This document shows positions 52,389-60,736 of a stretch of 64,000 nt of DNA, piece after piece (the first letter of the stretch is position 1; every line of letters begins with the position of its first letter). Source of the DNA: Bacteriovorax sp. MedPE-SWde (GTDB lineage Bacteria; Bdellovibrionota; Bacteriovoracia; Bacteriovoracales; Bacteriovoracaceae). Below the pieces are notes generated by a model. The model was not told the origin of the DNA, did no database searches, and was given only the letters and a program-made list of their open reading frames with translations. Both the position numbers and the translations under genes were made by a program. The DNA is taken from the NCBI GenBank assembly GCA_001874305.1, contig MPCU01000008.1, forward strand, positions 124,001 through 188,000, written 5' to 3'.

Positions 52389-54152
52389 TCAATTATGCGA
52401 CAATTGTTGCAAAAATTCGTTATACATGTCCGACTCTTTAACTAGCCTATCGTGCTTTCCTTGCGCGATAAGTTGACCATCCTTCATAACTAGAATTTGA
52501 TCTGAATCTACAATAGTCTCGATTCTGTGAGCAACGATAAAAGTCAGTGCATTTTCTTGAACGATTAAAACCATCTGCCTTAGAGCAAATTCTAAATTAG
52601 AATCTAGTGATGATGAAATCTCATCAAACAGAACGATTGGCTTTTTCAAATAGCATGCTCGAATAGCAGCAATTAACTGCTTTTGACCAAGCGATAGTTC
52701 ATTCTGCTTAATTATGGTCTCAGGACCTATTCCCCACTGATCAATATATGCAATTTTCTCTCTTACCCATTCCCAGAACTCAGGAAAGTCACTAGTATCC
52801 ATTTTACCAAGAGTAATATTGAAGAAGATAGACTCTGAGAAAATATGAGAGTCTTGTGAAACAATTCCTATTAGCTCTCGATAGTCATTGAATTTCTCAG
52901 CGTTGTGAAAGTCAAAAACAAACTTCTTATTACCAACAGCACAAATATCAATCTCACCATCATCAGGAATAATATTGGCACAGAGGATATTGAGAAGAGT
53001 TGATTTTCCACTTCCAGACAAACCAACAATACCAATAAGGTCTCCCTTATTCCCTTCAAATTGAACATTCTTTAATTCAAATGGAGTATCATCGTCGCTC
53101 TTACGTGGATAACAAAAGCGATCTATCTTTACTATTATCTTTTCAACTTCTAATGACATTGGCACTTTATTAAGATCAGTACTTCTCTCACCTTCAAGAT
53201 CACCAAGAAATTCGTTGATCCTTTGAACACCTGATGCTGCTCTTTGAATATTAGCAACTTTTGATGAAACATCTTTAATTGGACCAATAGATCTTTGAAT
53301 TAAATCTACAAAAGCAAAAATCAACCCGACTTGTACCATCTCAGCATGTGGAATAATAAATACAGCAAATGCTAAAAATATTGGATAAAGAGATTCTGCT
53401 AATGAGTAGTAAGAAGCATCCCAAATATTAGAAAGTAGAATTTTATCTAAGAAGTTTTCAAATACTACCAATGATCTCTTAGAAGCATAGTTGCCATTCT
53501 TAATATAATAAGACTCTCTAACTCCACCAATAACATCGGCAATTGTTTTATATAGTTCACCTCTGGCCTTTCTTACTTTAAGAAAGATTTCTCTCATGTA
53601 CTTAGAACTCCAAACAAGAAGTAGACATGCACCGATTTGAACAATACCAAGTGATACACCTGCAAACTTATTAAGAGTTATAAAACTAATTAATGAAGAG
53701 AGAACAAAGAAGATATCTATAATGATTCCAAATGTTCCAGATGTCACAAGCTCACGTAGAGACTCAGTATCAGTCATAATCCTTGCGAGGACTTCCCCTT
53801 GAGGATAACGATCAGTTCTATTTTCTTTTGATGTTTGAAGCTCATATGAAAGTAGCCACTTTTCATAACAATAAGAGCGTACAAACTGAACTAGCCCAAC
53901 CACATACTTATTAATAATGATGTTGTAACCAGCACGGTTTACAAAAGTTAACGTGAAGATAACAGCTAAGTACTTAAGCGTTTCTAAGAAAACGACTTTA
54001 TCTTCATATGATGAAGTAAGCTTTGCCATTAGTTGAGGTAAACTTGCTCCTAGTAGTGACGAAAGTACTAAGCATATAAACATCATGGCGAAGAATTTAT
54101 AAGAACCCTTATAGAGAATAAATCTAGATAAGTTGCTTTTTGAAGTGTTCAT
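52389..54152 (-). CDS. ABC exporter half-transporter, catalytic partner
   Basis: A 587-residue membrane-ATPase fusion. I prefer ATG 54152 (AAGGAG ten bases upstream); a GTG at 54161 is possible. Six membrane helices lie in about 20-310. The ATPase has Walker A GLSGSGKST (~379), signature LSLGQKQ (~485), Walker B VLFDE with catalytic Glu (~508), and H-loop AHR. It overlaps the next-upstream transporter gene by 29 bases. No N-terminal C39 peptidase domain. With its neighbour it should form a heterodimeric type IV exporter, a likely exit route for a peptide product. Confidence 0.9.
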   Translation of the reverse strand: MNTSKSNLSRFILYKGSYKFFAMMFICLVLSSLLGASLPQLMAKLTSSYEDKVVFLETLKYLAVIFTLTFVNRAGYNIIINKYVVGLVQFVRSYCYEKWLLSYELQTSKENRTDRYPQGEVLARIMTDTESLRELVTSGTFGIIIDIFFVLSSLISFITLNKFAGVSLGIVQIGACLLLVWSSKYMREIFLKVRKARGELYKTIADVIGGVRESYYIKNGNYASKRSLVVFENFLDKILLSNIWDASYYSLAESLYPIFLAFAVFIIPHAEMVQVGLIFAFVDLIQRSIGPIKDVSSKVANIQRAASGVQRINEFLGDLEGERSTDLNKVPMSLEVEKIIVKIDRFCYPRKSDDDTPFELKNVQFEGNKGDLIGIVGLSGSGKSTLLNILCANIIPDDGEIDICAVGNKKFVFDFHNAEKFNDYRELIGIVSQDSHIFSESIFFNITLGKMDTSDFPEFWEWVREKIAYIDQWGIGPETIIKQNELSLGQKQLIAAIRACYLKKPIVLFDEISSSLDSNLEFALRQMVLIVQENALTFIVAHRIETIVDSDQILVMKDGQLIAQGKHDRLVKESDMYNEFLQQLSHN

Positions 54153-55782
54153 AAACAGCACTCTCCTTATCTAATTTAGAAACATCTAAAGTCTCAACGA
54201 GTCCTTTAGTTTTTTCTATAAGTGTTACAGCATCGCTCAGAAGAACCGTTGTATAACGGTGCCCTGAAATTATTAATGTCTTATCTTTAAGTAAATTCAG
54301 CTCACTTAACTTATCGAGTATTTGCTTTTCTAAAACAACGTCAACTGAGGAGAATGGATCATCCCATAGAATGACCTCTGCATCAGTTAGTAAACTTTTA
54401 ACAAGTGAAACACGTTTGGCCTGTCCACCAGAAAGGCGTTTGCCATCTTCACCTACAACAAGTCCAAACAAAGACTCTCTAGTAGATGCAAGGTAATCAA
54501 GCCCAAAAACATTTAATAGCTCATAAGCAAGATCAAGTTTCTTCTCATCTAACTCATTTCCAAGCTTAAGGTTTTCTAAGATAGATCCGTTATAAAGATA
54601 TGGGTCTTGAGCTACAAAGGAGATATTCTTTCCTTGATTCTGTAGAATTTGAGCAATCTTTAAAATCATCTCAGTCTTACCATGTCCCGTCTCTCCAACG
54701 AGAATAGACATTTTATTTTTTTCAAAAGTTAAATCAAAATCATGATCCCAATATGGAAATGAGAAGTTCATTGAACTATCTGTTTGTGAAAATGACTTGT
54801 CTCTTTTTAAAATCTCTTCCATTTCTGATTCAGTTCTAAGGTCTTTAACTAATTCTCCAACTCTCGACCATGCTCCTGCCGAGCGAGTGAAGACAACCCC
54901 AATCCATGAAAGAAACATTATTGGCTCTAAGAATAGAAATACAAAACCAGAAAATAAAATTAAAGATGTTGCACCAAGGTCTTGTTGAAAAATTATATGT
55001 GCACCCCAAATTAAAGAAAGCCCTACCCCTGTTGGGACTAAAGGTATAGAGATTGCAACTCTCTGCCCGGCCTTATAGAAGTTTATTAGTTCCTTCATTG
55101 AGTGTGACTTAAATAATTTAATGAAAGCACTTTCAGAGTGAAAGTTCTTAATTGTTCTCTTTCCAAGGTAACTTTCTATAATAAAGTTTTGTACTTCCCC
55201 CTGAAGATCTTGTGTGAGTCGATAGAACTTCTTATTCTTTGAAACAATTATAGTAAAAATTATAAATGCTACAAAGACTGGAGTTAGTGCTATGAAGATC
55301 CCTTTATTAAAGCTCATAAGCTTAGGAACTAAAACAGATAGAGCTATAATGATATTGGCGACCTGTAAAAGTGCAAAACCAATTAAGGCCCTAACTTCCT
55401 CGAGGTCACTTCCTATAACCTGAAAGATCTGACCTTTAGAATGATCTTTATAACGATAAGGTGAAGCCTTTTCGAGTAGATCCACTATTTCAAAACGTAG
55501 AAACTTCTGAAGAACTCGAGCCGGGTAAAAGAAAAGTAAACGAGATGATGTTCTAAAAACAACTATCCCTACAGCAAGAAGAAATAACTTAGAAACTGGA
55601 TAAGTAGCTCCTGTAGAAATTTTGTCTGCAAGATCCTTTGCTATGAAAGGAAGTTCACTTTGTATGTAATGAGTAAGGTAGAGGCAAATAAAGGCCCCTA
55701 GGTAAAAATACCAAAACTCAAAGAATTGTTTTACTAGTAGATTAACAAGGCCTAGATGTAGCCTTCTTTTGCTGGTTGTCAT
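54124..55782 (-). CDS. ABC exporter half-transporter with degenerate catalytic site
   Basis: A 552-residue membrane-ATPase fusion, six helices in about 15-310. Walker A GETGHGKT (~362), canonical signature LSGGQAKRVSL (~451), Walker B ILWDDP (~472) with Asp where the catalytic Glu is expected, and H-loop SGHRYT. A canonical signature here and a degenerate one (LSLGQ) in the partner is the usual asymmetry of heterodimeric exporters. No C39 peptidase domain, so leader removal must be done elsewhere. Starts 43 bases after the small unknown gene upstream. Confidence 0.9.
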   Translation of the reverse strand: MTTSKRRLHLGLVNLLVKQFFEFWYFYLGAFICLYLTHYIQSELPFIAKDLADKISTGATYPVSKLFLLAVGIVVFRTSSRLLFFYPARVLQKFLRFEIVDLLEKASPYRYKDHSKGQIFQVIGSDLEEVRALIGFALLQVANIIIALSVLVPKLMSFNKGIFIALTPVFVAFIIFTIIVSKNKKFYRLTQDLQGEVQNFIIESYLGKRTIKNFHSESAFIKLFKSHSMKELINFYKAGQRVAISIPLVPTGVGLSLIWGAHIIFQQDLGATSLILFSGFVFLFLEPIMFLSWIGVVFTRSAGAWSRVGELVKDLRTESEMEEILKRDKSFSQTDSSMNFSFPYWDHDFDLTFEKNKMSILVGETGHGKTEMILKIAQILQNQGKNISFVAQDPYLYNGSILENLKLGNELDEKKLDLAYELLNVFGLDYLASTRESLFGLVVGEDGKRLSGGQAKRVSLVKSLLTDAEVILWDDPFSSVDVVLEKQILDKLSELNLLKDKTLIISGHRYTTVLLSDAVTLIEKTKGLVETLDVSKLDKESAVYEHFKKQLI

Positions 55783-55825
55783 TCGAAAATATTACTAAAG
55801 TATGTATAAGAAGTCACATTTCATT

Positions 55826-56287
55826 TCAGCTATTAACAAGAAACTCGGCCTTAAAGTAACTCACCGTATCCTTCACCTGAGACAGCTTACTCTTTTCAAA
55901 ATCCATGAGATCTTTGGTTTTTAACTGGTCCAATGCCAATTGATAGATTTTATTTATTTCAACACTCGTACCGAAGGGCGAAAAGAACTTGTCTGTCCCC
56001 ATAAATAGGTCCTGATCAGAGAGTGCAGTCATAAAGTCCTCACTAAAGTACTTCTCTAGAAGTTTTGCATAGACGATCGCCACGGAGTACGACTTTGCAG
56101 GGAAGATTATGTCTCCTCCCTCTAATAGAAAATACCCTACAACTGCATCAACAAGCTCACTTTCTCTAAGCTCTATAACGCGATGAGATATATCAGCAAT
56201 GTAGTCAGAGATCTCACTTGTTTTGTGGTAAATCTCTTGGTTAATTTTATAGTCTTTCATGCCATTTAATAAGGTTATAGAAGCCAT
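55826..56287 (-). CDS. small protein of unknown family inside the radical SAM cluster
   Basis: A 153-residue soluble helical protein. ATG 56287 is chosen because GAGAGGA stands 7-8 bases before it; it then overlaps the end of the radical SAM gene by 41 bases. No motif recognised; visible are a hydrophobic core LVDAVVGYFLLEGGDIIFPAK and no cysteine at all, so it is not a radical SAM fragment. Position suggests an accessory protein for the modified peptide, such as a carrier, immunity factor or peptide-binding domain. Confidence 0.65.
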   Translation of the reverse strand: MASITLLNGMKDYKINQEIYHKTSEISDYIADISHRVIELRESELVDAVVGYFLLEGGDIIFPAKSYSVAIVYAKLLEKYFSEDFMTALSDQDLFMGTDKFFSPFGTSVEINKIYQLALDQLKTKDLMDFEKSKLSQVKDTVSYFKAEFLVNS

Positions 56288-57182
56288 TGCAAGAATCCTC
56301 TCTACTAGTAACAACTCTCAAGTGCTCACTTAGGCAACGGCCAAGGTATTCACAATCGTTACAAAAAGAGTTTCCCCCTACTTTAAGCTTCTCATTATTA
56401 CTCCACTCTATATATTCTTCTATTTTATCTATCTTAAGAAATAGCTCTCGATCTAATTCGTCAAAGTCTAATACCGCGAGACTTCCATCGGGCGTAATAT
56501 AAATATGGTCATCAGAAAAAGAGTTAGTAATCCCTGACGACACTCCTTTTAGATTTTCTTCATTTACAAAGATATAATCTTTATCAATTTCAAAAACCTT
56601 TTTAACAAAGTCTTCGTATTCGCTAAATTTGATTTTATAATGATTTGCCTGATTAAAAGAATATGGCTTTATCTCAAGACTCTTAATATTTTCTAGACGA
56701 GAGATATTGCTAAACACACTCTTTATTTCGTTCAAAGACCAGTTAACAACCTCAACCCCTGCGAGCATTAAGAGGTTAATGTCTCGACCAATATCTTCCA
56801 TATTCTTTAAAACTTCTTGGGATTTTCTCCTAACATTTCCTTCCCAGCTAACTGATAGAGAAATGTCTTTTCGCTTAAAGAAAGGATTAACTTTACTCAA
56901 GTTTGTAATAGCATTGAAATCAACACTCTCCAGATCAAAGAGGTCTGCGATCTGATTAAGATAAGATTCTTCGAGAAGAGCTATTTCTCCTCCATACAGA
57001 TCAACACAATCAATATTAAAGAACTTCTCTATCTCAGCAATTCGTTCCCTAAGGGTACTAAGAGATATTGTCTTTCTATCAGAAAGCTCTTCTTTCGTTA
57101 AATAGCAAAAGTTACAATCAAAATTACAGAAGTAAGTCGGGTTTATAGATAGAGTAATCGACGGCTTATTTTTAGTGCTCAT
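56247..57182 (-). CDS. radical SAM protein with reduced SPASM-like C-terminus
   Basis: A 311-residue protein from ATG 57182, which lies inside the end of the upstream radical SAM gene (11-base overlap). The catalytic motif C-x3-C-x2-C is CNFDCNFC (Cys19, 23, 26); the GGE motif follows in VDLYGGEIALL. The C-terminus has C-x2-C-x5-C (CNDCEYLGRC) and a later Cys (SCNGFY), a short form of the SPASM/twitch cluster site. It should modify a peptide with SAM-derived radical chemistry. Part of a five-gene minus-strand run ending in the exporter. Confidence 0.88.
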   Translation of the reverse strand: MSTKNKPSITLSINPTYFCNFDCNFCYLTKEELSDRKTISLSTLRERIAEIEKFFNIDCVDLYGGEIALLEESYLNQIADLFDLESVDFNAITNLSKVNPFFKRKDISLSVSWEGNVRRKSQEVLKNMEDIGRDINLLMLAGVEVVNWSLNEIKSVFSNISRLENIKSLEIKPYSFNQANHYKIKFSEYEDFVKKVFEIDKDYIFVNEENLKGVSSGITNSFSDDHIYITPDGSLAVLDFDELDRELFLKIDKIEEYIEWSNNEKLKVGGNSFCNDCEYLGRCLSEHLRVVTSREDSCNGFYNLIKWHERL

Positions 57183-58170
57183 TGAGATCAACAATTCTAT
57201 TTGCTAATGTTTTCATTAGAGAGCAATGGTCATCAATCATTTCATGTCTCTTAAGGTCTTGAATCGTTTTCTTACATCCATTACAAATGGAGAACATTGG
57301 ACATGTATAACACTCATCTTTAAGAGAGTTTATTTCATAGACCTGACTAAGAGGAAGAGTAACTTCTTTTGAGGCCATTTCTTTATCAAAGTCAATTGGG
57401 TATTCATCATCGTCACCAAAGGCACCACAACTATAATAGTCCCCTTCAGGTTGAAGACATCGAATGTTTTTGTCACAGTCTCTATTTTGAGGACAGACAG
57501 TATTACTCCCACGAAGCCTCTTAATCATCTGCTTGGAATTAAACTCCCAATCCAGAAGGCCTTCATCGATTACTTTTAAATATAGTTCATAAATTTTTGA
57601 CAATTGATATGGGCGACTTTGATCCCCTGAGGCCATTGCATAATTAAGCTTACACTCAACACCCATTCGCTTTGCAAGCCTCACATTATCTATTGCAGTA
57701 TCTTCATTTTCTTCTGCAACAACGGAGATAAAGTCTGGTCGATATCCAATCTTCTCTAGGAACAAGTTAGATACTTTCCAAAAAATATCTTCTGTAAAAA
57801 CTTTAGACTTAGTAATACGTCTTGTTTCACCATAATTAAATGAAGTCGTAACCCCTACTCTTTCATTCTTAAATATATCAACCCACTTATCTGGTCGCTG
57901 ATAGAAATCCCAAAGGTTAGAAGTTAAACTAATCGTAGTAGGCATCTCCCTCTGGTCTAAGAAATTAATGAGTTTATCATAGTACGAAGGGCTCATTATT
58001 AGTGGGTCACCACCATTAACTATAATTGTGTTTGTATCAGGGAACCTATCAAGAAACTCAAAGACCTTGTCTAAACTTAAGACACTCTTTTTACTCTGAG
58101 AAATATTTGTCGAGCTACAAAAAGTACATGCAAAGTTACATATCTCTGTTGGCTTAATAATGAGTTCCAA
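57172..58170 (-). CDS. radical SAM/SPASM protein
   Basis: A 332-residue protein. The start is probably TTG 58170, five bases after AAGGGG; GTG 58176 is the alternative and would overlap the ribosome site. Radical SAM motif CNFACTFC (Cys11, 15, 18) and VNGGDPLIM. The C-terminal half has a full SPASM pattern: early cysteines (VCPQNRDC, RCLQPEG, YSCGAFG), then CYTCPMFSICNGCKK and a last Cys (HCSLMK). SPASM enzymes carry auxiliary Fe-S clusters and modify peptides. First gene of the minus-strand run, divergent from the radical SAM gene at 58254. Confidence 0.9.
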   Translation of the reverse strand: MELIIKPTEICNFACTFCSSTNISQSKKSVLSLDKVFEFLDRFPDTNTIIVNGGDPLIMSPSYYDKLINFLDQREMPTTISLTSNLWDFYQRPDKWVDIFKNERVGVTTSFNYGETRRITKSKVFTEDIFWKVSNLFLEKIGYRPDFISVVAEENEDTAIDNVRLAKRMGVECKLNYAMASGDQSRPYQLSKIYELYLKVIDEGLLDWEFNSKQMIKRLRGSNTVCPQNRDCDKNIRCLQPEGDYYSCGAFGDDDEYPIDFDKEMASKEVTLPLSQVYEINSLKDECYTCPMFSICNGCKKTIQDLKRHEMIDDHCSLMKTLANRIVDLNEH

Positions 58171-58197
58171 TAACACCCCTTGTCATATTTAATAAAA

Positions 58198-58226
58198 TTG
58201 TTATTCCTAAATAGATAATATAATAT
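58198..58226 (+). promoter_or_regulatory. possible promoter for the plus-strand radical SAM gene
   Basis: TTGTTA (58198-58203), 17 bases, TAATAT (58221-58226), in the 83-base gap between divergent radical SAM genes. The region is so AT-rich that chance matches are likely. Confidence 0.35.
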
Positions 58227-58253
58227 TTTATATAGAAATCATAATGGAGTCAC

Positions 58254-59336
58254 ATGTCGAATGATCTAATGGTCTATTTAAAGACAACTGATACTTGTCA
58301 GCTGAACTGTAATCACTGTTTTACTAATGGAAGTAATGGTAAGAAAGGTTTTTTTGACCCGAAGGCCACTATTGATTTCTTCAGAAGATTAAAACATCTC
58401 AATATATATTCAGGTCGTGGAAATATCTCTCTACATGGAGGAGAACCACTTCTATGTCCAAAAGAGACTATTTTTGAAGCTTGGAATGGTATCAAAGAGA
58501 TCTTTCCTGAAATGTGGTGGTCTATGCAAACCAACCTCACATACAAAATCACAGACGATAAATACGAAATCTTCGACAAAGTATGTGAGAAGTCCTGGGG
58601 AACATCTTGGGACTATAAAATTCGCTGGACTGATGAAAAGCAAGAGAACCTGTGGCGTACCAATGTTAAGAATATGGCCGAAGCTGGTCACAATATAACA
58701 GTTATGGTTAGCCTTTCAGGAAATGTTATTAGAAATAAAGAACCTATTGAAATCATAGATGATATGGCATCTCTTGGTGTAAAGCATATTAACTTTGAAA
58801 GAGTAACTGCAAATGGAAATGCACTGCAGTTTATAGATCAAGGAATTATGCCTTCTAATATTGAGCTTGATAAATGGCTTCACAGAATGTGGGAGCAAAC
58901 TAAGCTTCACCAGACATGGAAGTATATTGATAATATGTTTTTAGACTCGATATTATCTTCATTTGTTTATCAAACATATTCTGGATGTCGATCAAGATCA
59001 TGCGAGCAAAAGATCTTCACATTAAATGCAGATGGAACAGTTGGTGGCTGTCCAAACAATGCAGTAGAGAAAACCTATGGTCGAATAACTGATGAAGTTG
59101 CCACTCTTCTTTCAAGTCCGAATAGACTTTGTAATATTAGCTCTGAAATGAATAGAGATCTTCCATGTATGACGTGTCCCGTTTTTGATATCTGTAACGG
59201 AGACTGTTACCAGCTTTCTTGGCAAGATGATATTTGTGCGGCCCCAAAATCTCTAATGACTGACTTAAAACTCAACTCACAAAGAGACCTAGGGCTATAT
59301 AAAGAAGTACTAGATGGTTTTATGGGGCAGGAATAG
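58254..59336 (+). CDS. radical SAM/SPASM protein
   Basis: A 360-residue protein. Radical SAM motif CQLNCNHC (Cys15, 19, 22), GGE motif in LHGGEPLLC, and a SPASM C-terminus: CRSRSC, GTVGGCPNN, then CMTCPVFDICNGDCYQ and DDICAAPK. The pattern resembles peptide-modifying enzymes of the anSME type. TGGAG stands before the ATG. It overlaps the unknown gene 59320-60102 tail-to-tail by 17 bases, which places it right against the precursor operon. Confidence 0.92.
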   Translation: MSNDLMVYLKTTDTCQLNCNHCFTNGSNGKKGFFDPKATIDFFRRLKHLNIYSGRGNISLHGGEPLLCPKETIFEAWNGIKEIFPEMWWSMQTNLTYKITDDKYEIFDKVCEKSWGTSWDYKIRWTDEKQENLWRTNVKNMAEAGHNITVMVSLSGNVIRNKEPIEIIDDMASLGVKHINFERVTANGNALQFIDQGIMPSNIELDKWLHRMWEQTKLHQTWKYIDNMFLDSILSSFVYQTYSGCRSRSCEQKIFTLNADGTVGGCPNNAVEKTYGRITDEVATLLSSPNRLCNISSEMNRDLPCMTCPVFDICNGDCYQLSWQDDICAAPKSLMTDLKLNSQRDLGLYKEVLDGFMGQE

Positions 59337-60102
59337 TTTCTAAGTAGTTTCCAACCTTAACTAACTCGTCCATGCTGACAGTACCAGTGGCATGGGCAGC
59401 GAACATTTGAAAAACCTCATTTTCATCACAGAAAAAGAACTCAAAAAGGTTCTTCCCTCTAAAGATATATTCATCAAATTGCTGCTTAAAGTACTTTAAC
59501 TCTGTTCTTGGTTGTACAAGAAAGAATAGCTCCATAAATGATGGAATGGAAAACATCTTAACAACATTTGCCCCAATATAGAGAACATCATCAATAATTT
59601 CAAAATTGTGCTCAAATTCAATTTCATTGAGTGGAATGTCATCGCTATCTTCGATTTTCTTTTTTAAACATTTTTGAGAAAAGATCATTGTACTCTCAAT
59701 GAACTGCTCCCAACGATAACAGAGACCTTCATTTCTTTTAAAGAATTCTTTTCTCTCATCTTCAGTAAAGATCAGGTTACCAAAAACCTCGTCGACATTG
59801 ATTCCTCTGATATAGAGAATTAACGCCGCGACATTTATTCTAAGAGAGTCTGCTGTAACGATATTTCGCGTTTCCATAAATGACTTTATCGCCTCTTCTT
59901 TTTCTTCAAAAGAGCAATTTGAAAAATCAAATTCAACAGGCAGTTCAAGATTAGAAACATAGTTATAAAGAACAGTTCCCTTAATCTCTATTTTTGAATA
60001 GTCTGCAATATAGACATTATCTTTATTTTCAATAAACTCTTTAAGTTCTTCAACTTTTAGAGGTAGTGAAACTTCTTTTAAAGTTTTATTATTCTCGCTC
60101 AC
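59320..60102 (-). CDS. unknown protein coupled to the putative precursor gene
   Basis: A 260-residue acidic soluble protein, not recognised. It starts at GTG 60102, which shares a base with the TAG stop of the precursor gene (TAGTG), with GGGAGAAGA upstream, so translation is coupled. The first ~90 residues alternate Lys/Glu-rich strands and helices; the rest is rich in Phe and Glu (LFEFFFCDENEVFQMF). Three cysteines, with no metal-type spacing. It could be a peptide-binding chaperone, a recognition element or an immunity protein; nothing in the sequence settles this. Confidence 0.7.
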   Translation of the reverse strand: MSENNKTLKEVSLPLKVEELKEFIENKDNVYIADYSKIEIKGTVLYNYVSNLELPVEFDFSNCSFEEKEEAIKSFMETRNIVTADSLRINVAALILYIRGINVDEVFGNLIFTEDERKEFFKRNEGLCYRWEQFIESTMIFSQKCLKKKIEDSDDIPLNEIEFEHNFEIIDDVLYIGANVVKMFSIPSFMELFFLVQPRTELKYFKQQFDEYIFRGKNLFEFFFCDENEVFQMFAAHATGTVSMDELVKVGNYLETIPAP

Positions 60103-60722
60103 TATCTTCTCCCTCTAGAGCTGTGACAATTATCATGACAAGCACTATGACAAACCTGAATAGCAACAGTACTGCTCGTCATATGATCAATGACAATTGC
60201 TCTAAGTCTTTCAATAAGAGCGTTTACATCCGCTTCCGTTGCAACATTTCCAGAAGTAAATGGTGTTAATACATCTGTTCCATAGCTTCCGCCTCCAGCG
60301 ACGTAACTTCTAAACGTTGCTATATTCATACGATAAGAGTCGTTTAAAGCGGAGATTGTATTCGAGTATATATTTGTCCAAGAACTTGGAGAATCTGCAT
60401 AATCACCTCCAGAGTTTGAATACCCTATTGGTGTATTTGCTCTTGTCATAGTTGCACTACGGATTGATGTTAGATTGTAGGCATAGAACTGAAAGAGATC
60501 CACCATCGCAGAAACTGTTAGCTTTCCACCAGCGACAGAAACCTGAGTAAAGTTAGATGGGTCAACAGCATAATCAGAAGAATAAACTAAAGGACTTGTT
60601 CCTTTCAATGCCGGAATAGCGTAGTTCTTATCTCTATCGATATAAGTTCTTGCGGCCTCAATTACTCTCGTATTGAAGTAAGCTATCTTACTATTCTTAT
60701 CTACCGGATCACCTGCCGACAT
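60102..60722 (-). CDS. putative RiPP precursor with C-terminal (CHxx)3-RGRR
   Basis: A 206-residue protein with AGGAGG before its ATG. Residues 1-~185 are cysteine-free and rich in Ser, Thr, Tyr, Ala, Gly and Asn (for example GYSNSGGDYADSPSSW), with a helical stretch EADVNALIERLRAIVIDHM. The only cysteines are in the last 17 residues, VCHSACHDNCHSSRGRR: three Cys-His pairs spaced exactly four residues apart, then a basic end. It is flanked by a radical SAM-like gene 14 bases upstream and the coupled unknown gene downstream. A long leader with a short Cys-containing core at the very end is the usual layout of modified peptide precursors. The core limits and the modification are not known. Confidence 0.7.
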   Translation of the reverse strand: MSAGDPVDKNSKIAYFNTRVIEAARTYIDRDKNYAIPALKGTSPLVYSSDYAVDPSNFTQVSVAGGKLTVSAMVDLFQFYAYNLTSIRSATMTRANTPIGYSNSGGDYADSPSSWTNIYSNTISALNDSYRMNIATFRSYVAGGGSYGTDVLTPFTSGNVATEADVNALIERLRAIVIDHMTSSTVAIQVCHSACHDNCHSSRGRR

Positions 60723-60736
60723 TAGTCCTCCTAGAC

